From NCBI GenBank assembly GCA_902527215.1, contig CABZOF010000001.1, forward strand, positions 226,001 to 290,000: a DNA stretch of 64,000 bases, read 5' to 3'. The notes under the pieces are model-generated. The model made no database searches. It worked only from the letters and a program-made list of their open reading frames with translations, and was not told the DNA's origin. Position 1 is the stretch's first letter. Every line of letters begins with the position of its first letter. Shown here piece after piece: positions 36,126-45,182 of the stretch. Source of the stretch: an uncultured Pelagibacteraceae bacterium (GTDB lineage Bacteria > Pseudomonadota > Alphaproteobacteria > Pelagibacterales > Pelagibacteraceae). A program made the position numbers and the translations under genes.

Positions 36126-37174
36126 TTTTTTGCAACAACTATTATGGCTGGACTGAGATTTTTAAATTTCAAATATTTCATTAAAAAAACTTCGAGATAT
36201 TTAAATACAAGTTTTTGTTTCCAAGTAACTATGTTTTTATCCTTGTAAGCTATGTATTGACTTATGCCCTCATTAGAGTTGGGGAAAATAAGTGAAGGAA
36301 AATGATACATTGGAAAACAACAATAATCATCGATTTTTTTAAATCCAGCTTCTCTCAAGAGGTCTTTTAGTTCAGAAAAAGAGTAAATGTAAGTTCTGTA
36401 ATCCTTTTTTCTAAAAATTTTAGAAATAACGTTTGATATTGATCTTGGTAAAAAAGTTGTAAATTTGAGATTTACATGTGGATCTGGTCTTCCTAATAAA
36501 TAGGCATAGTTAAGTTTATTTTCAATTGCTAGAAAGAGTTGACCTCCTGTATTGAGACTGTCATAAACCTTTTTTAAAAATTCAACCTGCATATCTCTTG
36601 GATGTTTAAGTAATTTTTTTTTAATTGAACTTTTAGTTTTAGAAACCTTTTTTTCGTAATATTCACTAACAATTACTTCAGATTTTTCTGGAATCCATTC
36701 TAGAACTCCATTTACAATAGCATAATCTGCTATATCCTTAAATTTTACCTCTCTGATATCATCTTGAACCAAATGAATATTTTCTAACCCTTCTTCTATT
36801 GAGCGTGTTTTTAAAAAATTTAAAGAGTCGTAGGTTTGATCTACAGCAATTACTTGATGACCTCTCTTTGCCATACCAACAGAAAGTACACCCCACATTG
36901 AACCATAATCTATGCAAACTCCACCTTTTTTGTGATCTAGAAGTTCCAATCCTGCCTCTCTTTTTGAAGAAAATATCATTTCTTCAAATTTAGGAATAAA
37001 TGATTTTACAGCAGTTTTACAATCCTTAGTCTCTAATAATTTAGAAAACTCATTATTTTTATCTTTGGATAAATTTGACCAATAACCAGAATTTCCAGAT
37101 GAAAAAATTCCATTTTCAGACTTAGAATAAATTTTATTAAGATATTGTTTAATATAATTATTTTTTTTTTCCAT
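36122..37174 (-). CDS. Class I SAM-dependent methyltransferase
   Basis: The SAM-binding region reads KKGGVCIDYGSMWGVLSVGMAKRGHQVIAVDQTYDSLNFLKT, followed by LVQDDIREV and DYAIVNGVLEWIPE, the standard motifs I-III of Rossmann methyltransferases. A later block LNTGGQLFLAIENKLNYAYLLGRPDPH is like those of sugar or lipid methyltransferases. The track uses Met at 37210, which would overlap the upstream gene by 53 bases. The Met at 37174 (MEKKNNYIKQ) leaves a 17-base overlap and is preferred. It lies between a CDP-alcohol phosphotransferase and a kinase-fold gene. Confidence 0.82.
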   Translation of the reverse strand: MEKKNNYIKQYLNKIYSKSENGIFSSGNSGYWSNLSKDKNNEFSKLLETKDCKTAVKSFIPKFEEMIFSSKREAGLELLDHKKGGVCIDYGSMWGVLSVGMAKRGHQVIAVDQTYDSLNFLKTRSIEEGLENIHLVQDDIREVKFKDIADYAIVNGVLEWIPEKSEVIVSEYYEKKVSKTKSSIKKKLLKHPRDMQVEFLKKVYDSLNTGGQLFLAIENKLNYAYLLGRPDPHVNLKFTTFLPRSISNVISKIFRKKDYRTYIYSFSELKDLLREAGFKKIDDYCCFPMYHFPSLIFPNSNEGISQYIAYKDKNIVTWKQKLVFKYLEVFLMKYLKFKNLSPAIIVVAKK

Positions 37175-38030
37175 TATTAATTTTTTTAATTTCGATGATA
37201 GCTCTTTCATCCCAGGCTGAATTTATACCACTGTAAGTCAATAAAAAAAAACGAAATAAATGTTTGATGTACCAAATTAAAAACAAATAAAATGAAAAGT
37301 TATAATTTAAGTAAATATCAATGATCATAGTAAATAAAATAAAATCTACTGTTCTAGCTCTATCATCCATAAACCCTTTAAAATAATACATCCATTTGGG
37401 ATATTTTATTTTATTATTTTTTTTGTTGTGTTTTCTATTAGATTTTTCATCTGCATTACCTATATTATGTTTTGTAAAAATATCTTTAATTTTATTTTTT
37501 CTCAATTCATCTAGAATTAAATTTTTTCCCAGCAGAATAGGTATTCCAAAGTATAAAAAAGGAATTGATACTATTAGATAAATTAAAACATCATAACCTG
37601 TTTGATTTAAAACAAAAAAACCCAATCCAACATTAAAACCAATGGAGTTTAAATGTGCTCCATAAGAATCTAAAATATGACCCTTTAAAGTTGTTTTATA
37701 TTTTATTCTAGCTAAATAACCATCACTCCAATCAAAAATACTTTTGTTGAAAAAAATAATAATTCCTGCAATATTGTAGTTTATATTTGGTATCGTAAGA
37801 AAAACACATCCAATAATACCACACAAACCATAGACAATCGTAACCATGTTTGGTGTAACACGAGATTTTAATAGAAAAAAAATAAGTATAACGCTACTAT
37901 ACATATAATATCTCGCTTTAAAATATGTGTATGGGTTTTTTTTTACGTCATTCAAGTATGGAAATCTTTTTAATTGGCGTTTAAAAATAAATTTTTTAAT
38001 ATCTTTTATCTTAAGAATTTTATAATTCAT
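37158..38030 (-). CDS. CDP-alcohol phosphatidyltransferase-family membrane protein with altered active site
   Basis: The 290-residue membrane protein has about six helices and the family signature DxxDGxxARx8Gx3Dx3D. Here it reads D100-WS-D103-G-YL-A-R-x8-G117-HIL-D121-SYG-A125. The fourth Asp, the supposed general base, is Ala, with His126 directly after it; codons GGA GCA CAT were checked. Members transfer a phospho-alcohol or phosphonyl group from a CDP/CMP carrier onto an acceptor. It is divergent from the cytidylyltransferase-PEP mutase gene (147-base gap), so it is the best candidate for transferring a CMP-activated phosphonate. Confidence 0.82.
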   Translation of the reverse strand: MNYKILKIKDIKKFIFKRQLKRFPYLNDVKKNPYTYFKARYYMYSSVILIFFLLKSRVTPNMVTIVYGLCGIIGCVFLTIPNINYNIAGIIIFFNKSIFDWSDGYLARIKYKTTLKGHILDSYGAHLNSIGFNVGLGFFVLNQTGYDVLIYLIVSIPFLYFGIPILLGKNLILDELRKNKIKDIFTKHNIGNADEKSNRKHNKKNNKIKYPKWMYYFKGFMDDRARTVDFILFTMIIDIYLNYNFSFYLFLIWYIKHLFRFFLLTYSGINSAWDERAIIEIKKINNGKKK

Positions 38031-38177
38031 TAATCAGGTCTAATTACTATGAGTTATTATTTAAAGTAAATAAAATAAATTTTTATTTAGAGCAATATTT
38101 CTTTTATATTAGTCTATATTAGATTATTTTGTATTAAAAAATTTTCAATTTAGATTAATTATAATTATATATTGTAT

Positions 38178-39482
38178 ATGAAGAAAAATAAAAAAGTTTA
38201 TGTAGGTTTATCAGCTGATATCTTGCACAAAGGACACATAAATATTCTAAAAACTGCTAACTCCTATGGAGATGTCTATGTTGGGCTTTTAACAGATAAA
38301 GCGATAGCAAGTTACAAAAATATTCCTTATTTAAATTATGAAAAAAGAAAAATAGTTTTAGAAAATATAAAATATGTTAAAAAGGTAATTCCTCAAAGAA
38401 CCCTTGATTATGTAGAAAATCTAAATTTAATTAAACCAGATTTTGTTGTACATGGTGATGACTGGAAATCTGGGGTACAAAAAAAAACAAGAAAAAGAGT
38501 AATTCAAACATTAAAAATTTGGTCGGGTAAACTTATAGAACCAAAATATACAAAAAATATTTCATCCACCTCAATTAAAAAAGAATTGGAAAATATAATT
38601 GCTTCACCAGAAAATAGAGTCTCAAGACTCAAACGATTAATGAAATCAAAAAATATTGTAAGAATTTTAGAGTCTCATAATTCACTTACAGGATTAATAA
38701 TTGAAAATTTAAGTATTAAAGAAAATAAAAAAAAAATTGAATTCGATGGGATGTGGTCTTCAAGTTTAACTGACTCTGCAACTAAAGGAAAGCCAGACAA
38801 TTCATCAGTTGATTTTTCATCAAGAATAGCATCCCTTAATGAAATGATGGATGTGACCTCAAAACCATTAGTTTTTGATGCAGATAATGGAGGACAATTA
38901 GAGCATTTATCTTTTTTAGTTAGATCCTTAGAGAGGTCAGGTGCCTCAGCAATAATCATGGAGGACAAAGTGGGTCTTAAGAAAAATTCATTATTTAAAA
39001 ACCAAGCTGATGCTAAACAAGATAAACCTCACATATTTGCAAATAAAATAAAAAAAATATGTAATTCAAGACAGCAAAGTGATTTTATGGTTATAGCGAG
39101 AATTGAGAGTTTTATTTTAGGAAAAGGGTTGAATGATGCGCTTAAAAGAGCTGAAATTTATTCAAAAGCAGGTGCAGATGCGATTCTTATACATAGTAAA
39201 GAAAAAACCCCAGCAGAAATTTTTTTATTTGCAAAAAAATTTAGAAAAAGCAAAAATTTTATTCCTTTGGTTTCTGTTCCATCCACTTATTCTAAGGTTT
39301 ATGAAAATGATTTAATTAAAAATGGTTTCAAATTAGTAATTTATGCCAATCAATTGTTAAGAGCAGCATACCCGGCAATGCAAAATACAGCAAAAACAAT
39401 TTTAAAAAATAGAAGGGCTTTTGAAGCAGATAAAAAAATCATACCAATTAAGGAAATAATAAGTTTAATCAAAAATGATTAA
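38178..39482 (+). CDS. Cytidylyltransferase - phosphoenolpyruvate mutase fusion
   Basis: Residues 1-140 form a TagD-like nucleotidyltransferase domain: [16 protein letters not shown] with the HxGH motif at 17-20, VHGDDWKSG, and [10 protein letters not shown] near its end. Residues about 145-434 are PEP mutase: [21 protein letters not shown], and the diagnostic [10 protein letters not shown] (from about 262). PEP mutase forms the C-P bond of phosphonates; the fused domain probably activates a phosphonate as a CMP ester. The track starts at TTG 38172; ATG 38178 is preferred. Its stop overlaps the decarboxylase start by eight bases. The isolated TagD function is less likely given the fusion. Confidence 0.92.
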   Translation: MKKNKKVYVGLSADILHKGHINILKTANSYGDVYVGLLTDKAIASYKNIPYLNYEKRKIVLENIKYVKKVIPQRTLDYVENLNLIKPDFVVHGDDWKSGVQKKTRKRVIQTLKIWSGKLIEPKYTKNISSTSIKKELENIIASPENRVSRLKRLMKSKNIVRILESHNSLTGLIIENLSIKENKKKIEFDGMWSSSLTDSATKGKPDNSSVDFSSRIASLNEMMDVTSKPLVFDADNGGQLEHLSFLVRSLERSGASAIIMEDKVGLKKNSLFKNQADAKQDKPHIFANKIKKICNSRQQSDFMVIARIESFILGKGLNDALKRAEIYSKAGADAILIHSKEKTPAEIFLFAKKFRKSKNFIPLVSVPSTYSKVYENDLIKNGFKLVIYANQLLRAAYPAMQNTAKTILKNRRAFEADKKIIPIKEIISLIKND

Positions 39483-40578
39483 CGTAAGTTCTTTAATAAA
39501 ATTATTAAATAAAAATAAAAGTGATTTTTTTACAGGAGTGCCTGACAGTGTTTTAAAGGAGTTGTCAGCGGCTTTACAAAATCAAAGTAAAAAAAAACAT
39601 ATTATTGCAACTAGTGAAGGTTCAGCTATTTCAATAGGTATTGGTCATTACTTATCAACAAAAAAAGTGCCTGTTATTTATATGCAAAACTCAGGTTTAT
39701 CTAATGCATTAAATCCTTTAATTTCCATAGCTCATAAAAAAGTCTATTCTATACCACTTATTTTAATAATTGGATGGAGAGGGTCTCCAAATATTAAAAA
39801 AGATGAACCTCAGCACAATGTAAAAGGTAAAATTACTGAAAAAATTTTAAAACTATTAAATATAAAATATACAATTATAAGATCAGTACCTGATTTAAAA
39901 AAATTTGAAAAGCAGATTAAGTTTGCAAAAAAAAATAATTCTATTGTAGCTTGTTTGATTGAACAGAAAACTTTAGAAAAAAGTAAAACAAAAAGTAAAA
40001 AAAAAGATTTTTATAATTTAAACAAAGAAATATTTTTAAAAACTTTAATAAATAGTTTGAAAAAAAATACAAAAATTATCTCTAGTACCGGTTATAACTC
40101 GAGAGAATTAATGTATATTAGAGAAAAATATAATATTAAAAATAGCAAAGATTTTTACATGGTTGGTGGTATGGGCCATACTTCATCTGTGGCACTAGGA
40201 TATTCATTATCAACAAAACATAAAACCATTTGTATAGATGGAGATGGCTCACTTTTAATGCATCTTGGATCAATTAAAACTTTAGGGACTTTTGCTAATG
40301 AAAATTTGAAATATATATTGATGAATAATAATGCTCATGATTCTGTGGGTGGCCAAAGAACATACGCAAATAAAATTAATTTTAATAAATTATCTAAAAG
40401 TCTTGGTTTTAAAAAGTTTCATATCATTTCAAATAAGAAAAATTTAAAAGAAAAAATTAATAAATTTCTTAGTGAGAGAAATATAAGTTTTTTAGAAGTA
40501 AAGGTAGCAAATAATAAAATAAATGAACTTCCAAGACCATCAAATTTAATTGAAATTAAAAATGAATTTATGAAATAA
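39475..40578 (+). CDS. Phosphonopyruvate decarboxylase
   Basis: The 367-residue protein is TPP-dependent. [17 protein letters not shown] and [40 protein letters not shown] are typical of the phosphonopyruvate/sulfopyruvate decarboxylase family. The TPP-Mg site reads [14 protein letters not shown]...[11 protein letters not shown]. It drives phosphonate synthesis forward by turning phosphonopyruvate into phosphonoacetaldehyde. It overlaps the PEP mutase fusion and is directly abutted by the Fe-ADH gene. Sulfopyruvate decarboxylase is excluded by the partner genes. Confidence 0.93.
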   Translation: MINVSSLIKLLNKNKSDFFTGVPDSVLKELSAALQNQSKKKHIIATSEGSAISIGIGHYLSTKKVPVIYMQNSGLSNALNPLISIAHKKVYSIPLILIIGWRGSPNIKKDEPQHNVKGKITEKILKLLNIKYTIIRSVPDLKKFEKQIKFAKKNNSIVACLIEQKTLEKSKTKSKKKDFYNLNKEIFLKTLINSLKKNTKIISSTGYNSRELMYIREKYNIKNSKDFYMVGGMGHTSSVALGYSLSTKHKTICIDGDGSLLMHLGSIKTLGTFANENLKYILMNNNAHDSVGGQRTYANKINFNKLSKSLGFKKFHIISNKKNLKEKINKFLSERNISFLEVKVANNKINELPRPSNLIEIKNEFMK

Positions 40579-41685
40579 ATGGTGAACTCGACTAAAGATA
40601 TAAAAAAATTTATAAATGATAAAGGTTTCAAAAAAATTTTTATCCTATGTGGAGAAAAATCTTTTATAATTTCTGGCGCTGAAGATATTTTTAAAAAAAT
40701 ACTAAAAAGTAAAGAAATTAAATTATTTTATAAAAAATCAAAGATACCAATTTTGGATGAATTAATTAATATTATTAAAAATATTAAAAATTTTAAACCA
40801 GATTTAATTTTAGCAATAGGGGGTGGTGCAGTAATAGATTATGCTAAAATAGCAAATGTTGTTGATGTAAGACCTGACCTAGCAAAACTAATTGTTAATT
40901 ACTCTTACCCTTTCAAAAAAAAATTTACCAAACTTGCAGTCATTCCTACAACGGCAGGTTCTGGGGCTGAAGTTACATCGAATGCTGTAATTTACGTAAA
41001 TGGTATTAAGCATTCTTTTGAAAATGAATTACTGATCCCTGATAATTTTTTTCTTATTCCAGAGTTTTTAATTTCAGCTCCTAATAGTATAAAAGCCCCA
41101 GCAGGTTTTGACGCTATTGCTCAAGCATTGGAATCTTTAGTTTCCAAAAAATCAAATGATATAAGCGTTGATTTTGCTATTAAATCTTTAAAAATTTCAA
41201 CTCAAAGTTTTATTTCATTTTTAGAGAGACCAGACATGAAAAATGCTACAGAAATGAGTATAGCTGCAAATCTTGCTGGTAAAGCAATAAACATATCTAA
41301 AACAACTGTCCCACATGCAGTGTCTTATCCATTTACTTCATTATTCAATATAAGCCACGGACATGCAGTTAGTTTATTTTTTGAAAAATTTTTCAAATTC
41401 AATTACGATAATTTAGAAAAATCTGAGACTAATTTTAATTTAAAAAAAAGATATGATCTAATATTTGATTTATTTGGTGTAAATAATATAGACAGTTTCT
41501 GTTCGAAAATAACTTTAATAAAAAAAAAATCTTTTCTTGAGGATAATTTATTGAAAATGAATATTAATGTTAACAATGACATTGATAAAATTGTAAAAGG
41601 TATAAATTTATTAAGATTAGGAAATAATCCTATAAATATAAATGAAAATAGTATTGTAAAATTAATTTTAAATAAAAATGATTGA
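40579..41685 (+). CDS. Iron-ADH-family phosphonoacetaldehyde reductase
   Basis: The 368-residue protein has the NAD(P) loop LAIGGGAVIDYAK and VIPTTAGSGAEVTSNAVIY. The metal region reads GFDAIAQALES and KTTVPHAVSYPFTSLFNISHGHAVSL. Canonical Fe-ADHs have DxxxH and HxLG there; here the first His is Gln and the second Tyr. The same substitutions, as I recall them, mark the PhpC-type phosphonoacetaldehyde reductases, so the product should be 2-hydroxyethylphosphonate. No AEP transaminase was seen. Start abuts the decarboxylase stop; a KdnB-like role is a weaker alternative. Confidence 0.85.
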   Translation: MVNSTKDIKKFINDKGFKKIFILCGEKSFIISGAEDIFKKILKSKEIKLFYKKSKIPILDELINIIKNIKNFKPDLILAIGGGAVIDYAKIANVVDVRPDLAKLIVNYSYPFKKKFTKLAVIPTTAGSGAEVTSNAVIYVNGIKHSFENELLIPDNFFLIPEFLISAPNSIKAPAGFDAIAQALESLVSKKSNDISVDFAIKSLKISTQSFISFLERPDMKNATEMSIAANLAGKAINISKTTVPHAVSYPFTSLFNISHGHAVSLFFEKFFKFNYDNLEKSETNFNLKKRYDLIFDLFGVNNIDSFCSKITLIKKKSFLEDNLLKMNINVNNDIDKIVKGINLLRLGNNPININENSIVKLILNKND

Positions 41686-42581
41686 TAAAAATTTTTGTAT
41701 TCATATTAAAATTCCTGATATTTTTTATGCTTATGTATAATATCTATAGAAAAACTATTTTTAGCTTTTTACTTTTTTGCTTTGTTTCAACATTAATATT
41801 AAATGTGTTCAGCATTTACTATAGCCCATTAAATTATTATGATAACTTTTATAAGAATAATGTGATTACAAAAAGTGAAGGACTTGTTCCAGGTTATCAC
41901 ACAAGACTTCGTGACTTAGATCAACTTGAAATTTTAATCAATACCCAGCAGCAAAATTTCAATGTCGAAAAAACAACTTCAATAATTTATGAGTCTTTAA
42001 TTCATGGAGGAAGAGATATTTTGATTTTTGAAAATTGGTTTTTATGGTTATTATCTAATTTTTATAAACCTTTAAAAAAAACACAGAATGTTAAAAAAAT
42101 TGTGGCAAGCGGTATGGCAAATTGCAACGAGGCTAATGGTGTTTTAAATAAGATAGCTTCAATAAACAATGTGCCTGCGAGATTTATAAGTTTAGATGGT
42201 CATATAATCAGTGAACTTAAAATAAATAATAAATGGATTATGGTAGATGCAGATTTTGGAATAGTTTTTCCATTTGGATATGATAAAATTTTTGATGGTG
42301 ATATTTTTTATGTCAAAGAAACTCTTAAAAATTTATTAATTGAGCGCGGTTTTAGTTTAGATACAAAAAAGTTAGGCGAAAGAACTGTAAAAGAATATCA
42401 GAATCTTTTATTATCTACTGAAAACAATACTATTCATGAAATTGGTGCTGCAATTAGTCCTCGTCTTAAAATAGTAGAAATTTTTGGGGAAATAATGAAT
42501 TGGGGGTTGTCATTTTTGTTTGGTATTACACTGATAATATTTTCTAATAAGAAAAAAAAACTTTATAAAAACAAACACTAA
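41682..42581 (+). CDS. Membrane-anchored transglutaminase-like protein
   Basis: The 299-residue protein has two N-terminal hydrophobic helices (residues 3-19 and 26-46), an extracytoplasmic domain, and one C-terminal helix. The Cys-His-Asp triad of the transglutaminase-like fold is visible: C148 in GMANCNEANG, H174 in LDGHIISEL and D189 in WIMVDADFG. Such domains act as proteases or amide-forming enzymes, but the substrate is unknown. It starts at a TTG overlapping the Fe-ADH stop (TTGA), which suggests translational coupling; ATG 41727 is the alternative. It runs four bases into the convergent LIC12162-family gene. Confidence 0.7.
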   Translation: MIKIFVFILKFLIFFMLMYNIYRKTIFSFLLFCFVSTLILNVFSIYYSPLNYYDNFYKNNVITKSEGLVPGYHTRLRDLDQLEILINTQQQNFNVEKTTSIIYESLIHGGRDILIFENWFLWLLSNFYKPLKKTQNVKKIVASGMANCNEANGVLNKIASINNVPARFISLDGHIISELKINNKWIMVDADFGIVFPFGYDKIFDGDIFYVKETLKNLLIERGFSLDTKKLGERTVKEYQNLLLSTENNTIHEIGAAISPRLKIVEIFGEIMNWGLSFLFGITLIIFSNKKKKLYKNKH

Positions 42582-44374
42582 TAATTATTATAATTTTTGA
42601 AAAAAGAGATTAAAGATTTAGTTGGATTTTTGGAGCTTTTTGCATATTTGTTAGAAAAAAAAACTTTAGCATCCTGAACTTTTTTTTGAGACCACCATTG
42701 ATCCACATTATCCCAAACCTCATTTACTTTTTTTGAAATTGATTTTGATGAAAAATATACTAATCCTGCATCAACTAATATCTGGTAATCGGACTTTACT
42801 GAATCACGTAAATGGTCAAAACCATTTTGCCAGAAAACCATTGTGGGAATATTTAGAGAAAGATTTTCTAAAAAACCTGTAGTGTCATAGCTATGTATTA
42901 CTAGCCTACTGTCGGCTATTAATTTTTCAAGTCTTGTTTTGCCATCATCTATTATAAGTGTTTTGTCAAAATCGTGCCATCTAGAAATTTCATTTAAGTT
43001 TATGTTAGCATTTGATGCGCTTAATCGAATTAGAAGATTTTTCTTAGGATCTTGAGATAACTCTCTTACAAAATTTTTCTGGTCTTCAAAATAATCAGTA
43101 AATTCATCATGAGTGTCCCAAGGCATCCTCCTTATAAATTGAGGTCTTTCGACAAGTAAAAGTTTACCTTTGTTGTTGTATTTGCTTTTTACTCCACTTG
43201 TTTTAAAAATATACATCGGAATATATTTTGATAATTTACTTTCCCAGCCCCATGTAAGAAATTTATCAGCAGTTTGCTCTTCTACTCTTGGAAAAAAATA
43301 CCTTCCAGTAAAATAATTATTTCCATGTTGGCCAACATAATATTTAGAACCATTTTCTGTTTTAATAGCTGTATATAACTTAAAGATTTCATCAGTACCA
43401 AAGTTATTACTGGTAAAAATAAATTTAGGTTTTTTTGGCCAAGGTTGTTTATTTACTATTTTCTTTAATTCTTCAAATCCTTCTAAATGACAGACTGGGA
43501 GCAATTCAAATAAAAGATTACGCAAAACATTTTCTAAATCATCTTCTGATTTTTTTAATAGTTTTTTAGTCAATCTTTTACGCAAAGATTGATTAGGTTT
43601 TGCATTGATATTAACTTCAATTTTTTTCCAAAATTGTGGTAATTGACCTAAGTTAATTTCTAACTTTGCTAATTGTTTTGAATTAATATAAGTATTTATT
43701 AGAAAAGCATCTTTATTCCTGACTAATTTCTCAGCTATTTTTTTATAACCTTGGTAAATATAATTTTTAATATTTTTCTTATTAACGTGTTTTTTATTTG
43801 TATCGTTAGTTTCTAAAACCTTATATGAATACACTTCATTATTATCATCAATAAAGTTAATGGGAATTTTATTATTATTTATTAAAGTTAAAATTCTACC
43901 AATTAATATATTATTCCATTTAGGATTATCAAAAAAGTAAGTAAAACCTGCTCTTAAATGAGGTATTGCTAGCGCAGAATAATTTGAATTATATACTGTA
44001 GTTCCTGAAATTTCCTCTAATTGCAAACATTGCTTTAAAGTATTAATTCGATTAAGTAACAATTGCAAGGTACTCCTAAGCCAGGTACCTACTATTATTT
44101 TCCAAAATCTATTTTTATGATTGGTCTGAAAATTTTCATTTAAAATTTTACAAATTTCTGGAAGTATTTTTTGCTCGAGATATTTTACCTTTAAATCATC
44201 TCTATCTTTAATATTTCTTTCTAAACCATAAGGTTTTGCAACAATAGCATCCATATTTTTCCAAATATGTTTCCTTTTATACAAACAACACCATTTTCCT
44301 AAAAAAATTACTGGACGATCAAACTTCCAGGTTATCTCATTTTCGGTTGTGATTAGAAATCTTTTTTTTTTCAA
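42578..44374 (-). CDS. LIC12162-family putative surface-glycan transferase
   Basis: The 598-residue protein starts FLITTENEITWKFDRPVIFLGKWCCLYKRKHIW, closely matching the start of the LIC12162 family named from the Leptospira O-antigen locus. The C-terminal half has a GT-B-like layout: KFIFTSNNFGTDEIFKLYTA, GQHGNNYFTG, and LIADSRLVIHSYDTTGFLENLSLNIPTMVFW. The latter resembles CDP-glycerol-transferase-like donor sites. It probably transfers a sugar or sugar-phosphate unit. It overlaps the plus-strand transglutaminase-like gene end to end by four bases. Donor unknown; the neighbouring SpsF/NeuB genes suggest a CMP-sugar. Confidence 0.75.
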   Translation of the reverse strand: MKKKRFLITTENEITWKFDRPVIFLGKWCCLYKRKHIWKNMDAIVAKPYGLERNIKDRDDLKVKYLEQKILPEICKILNENFQTNHKNRFWKIIVGTWLRSTLQLLLNRINTLKQCLQLEEISGTTVYNSNYSALAIPHLRAGFTYFFDNPKWNNILIGRILTLINNNKIPINFIDDNNEVYSYKVLETNDTNKKHVNKKNIKNYIYQGYKKIAEKLVRNKDAFLINTYINSKQLAKLEINLGQLPQFWKKIEVNINAKPNQSLRKRLTKKLLKKSEDDLENVLRNLLFELLPVCHLEGFEELKKIVNKQPWPKKPKFIFTSNNFGTDEIFKLYTAIKTENGSKYYVGQHGNNYFTGRYFFPRVEEQTADKFLTWGWESKLSKYIPMYIFKTSGVKSKYNNKGKLLLVERPQFIRRMPWDTHDEFTDYFEDQKNFVRELSQDPKKNLLIRLSASNANINLNEISRWHDFDKTLIIDDGKTRLEKLIADSRLVIHSYDTTGFLENLSLNIPTMVFWQNGFDHLRDSVKSDYQILVDAGLVYFSSKSISKKVNEVWDNVDQWWSQKKVQDAKVFFSNKYAKSSKNPTKSLISFFKNYNNY

Positions 44375-44456
44375 TTTTACACTTTCTCTAAAGTATTTAA
44401 ATTTACAGAATGAAATTAAAATATAATAATTTTCATTTAATATAGCACATTTATAT

Positions 44457-45161
44457 TTAAAATTTTTTTTCTAACTCTTTAAGTCTATAACTTATTATTT
44501 TTTTAGCACCTGTTTTAATATTGATGTTGAATTTATTTACTAGGCTTTTTATCATTCGAAAGTCATCTGATGTATCAATATCAAATTTTAATTTTGGATA
44601 AGCAAGATCTTTATCTGCTTTTAGAGAGTGTATTTTAAATTTTTTTTTATTTCTCCATATAAATAATGTTACATGTTCCCTACATTCTTTATTTGTAATT
44701 GATTTATCCAATCTTCTTAGTAAATCTAATGACAAAATTTCAGCTCCAAATCCATCAGCATATTTGCTATTGATTTTATTTTGGTGATTACAAACATAAT
44801 CAAAATTATTTTTAGAATAAAATGAAATTAATAAATCAATTTGTTGAGGGTCAATAAATGGGTTATCTGCACAAATTCTGATTATATTAGCTTTTTTTAT
44901 TTTACTCACCGAGTCGACAAACCTGCCAAGAACATCCTGTTCCTTCCCAGCGAAAAAATTTATTTTTAATTTTCTAGATATTTTTCTAAAGATTTGATCT
45001 TTTTGGTTCTTACTAGTTGCTAATATAATCATATCAACAAATTGTGATTTTTTTAATCTTCTTATAACCCACTCAATAACTGGATAATTTCCGACTTTTT
45101 TCATCATTTTTCCAGGCAATCTATGTGATCCCATCCTTGATTGAATTATTGCAATATTCAT
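44457..45161 (-). CDS. SpsF-like cytidylyltransferase
   Basis: The 234-residue protein begins MNIAIIQSRMGSHRLPGKMMKKVGNYPVIEWVI, the SpsF/CMP-sugar synthase signature. It continues with FFAGKEQDVLGRFVDS, IIRICADNPFIDPQQIDLLI and KFDIDTSDDFRMI. It should couple CTP to the acidic sugar made by the adjacent NeuB-family synthase. It differs from the NeuA-type gene at 56.9 kb. The NeuB gene ends 21 bases upstream on the same strand. Confidence 0.86.
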   Translation of the reverse strand: MNIAIIQSRMGSHRLPGKMMKKVGNYPVIEWVIRRLKKSQFVDMIILATSKNQKDQIFRKISRKLKINFFAGKEQDVLGRFVDSVSKIKKANIIRICADNPFIDPQQIDLLISFYSKNNFDYVCNHQNKINSKYADGFGAEILSLDLLRRLDKSITNKECREHVTLFIWRNKKKFKIHSLKADKDLAYPKLKFDIDTSDDFRMIKSLVNKFNINIKTGAKKIISYRLKELEKKF

Positions 45162-45182
45162 TTTTTGATATGATTTATTTTT

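Noticed and set aside
38675-38968. 97-aa minus-strand ORF inside the PEP mutase fusion
   Set aside because: Antisense to a conserved catalytic domain; low-complexity reading with no recognisable motif.
38178-39482. Interpreting the N-terminal domain as a TagD for CDP-glycerol feeding the TagB-like protein
   Set aside because: Kept only as an alternative; the fusion to PEP mutase and the operon with decarboxylase and reductase favour a phosphonate substrate.
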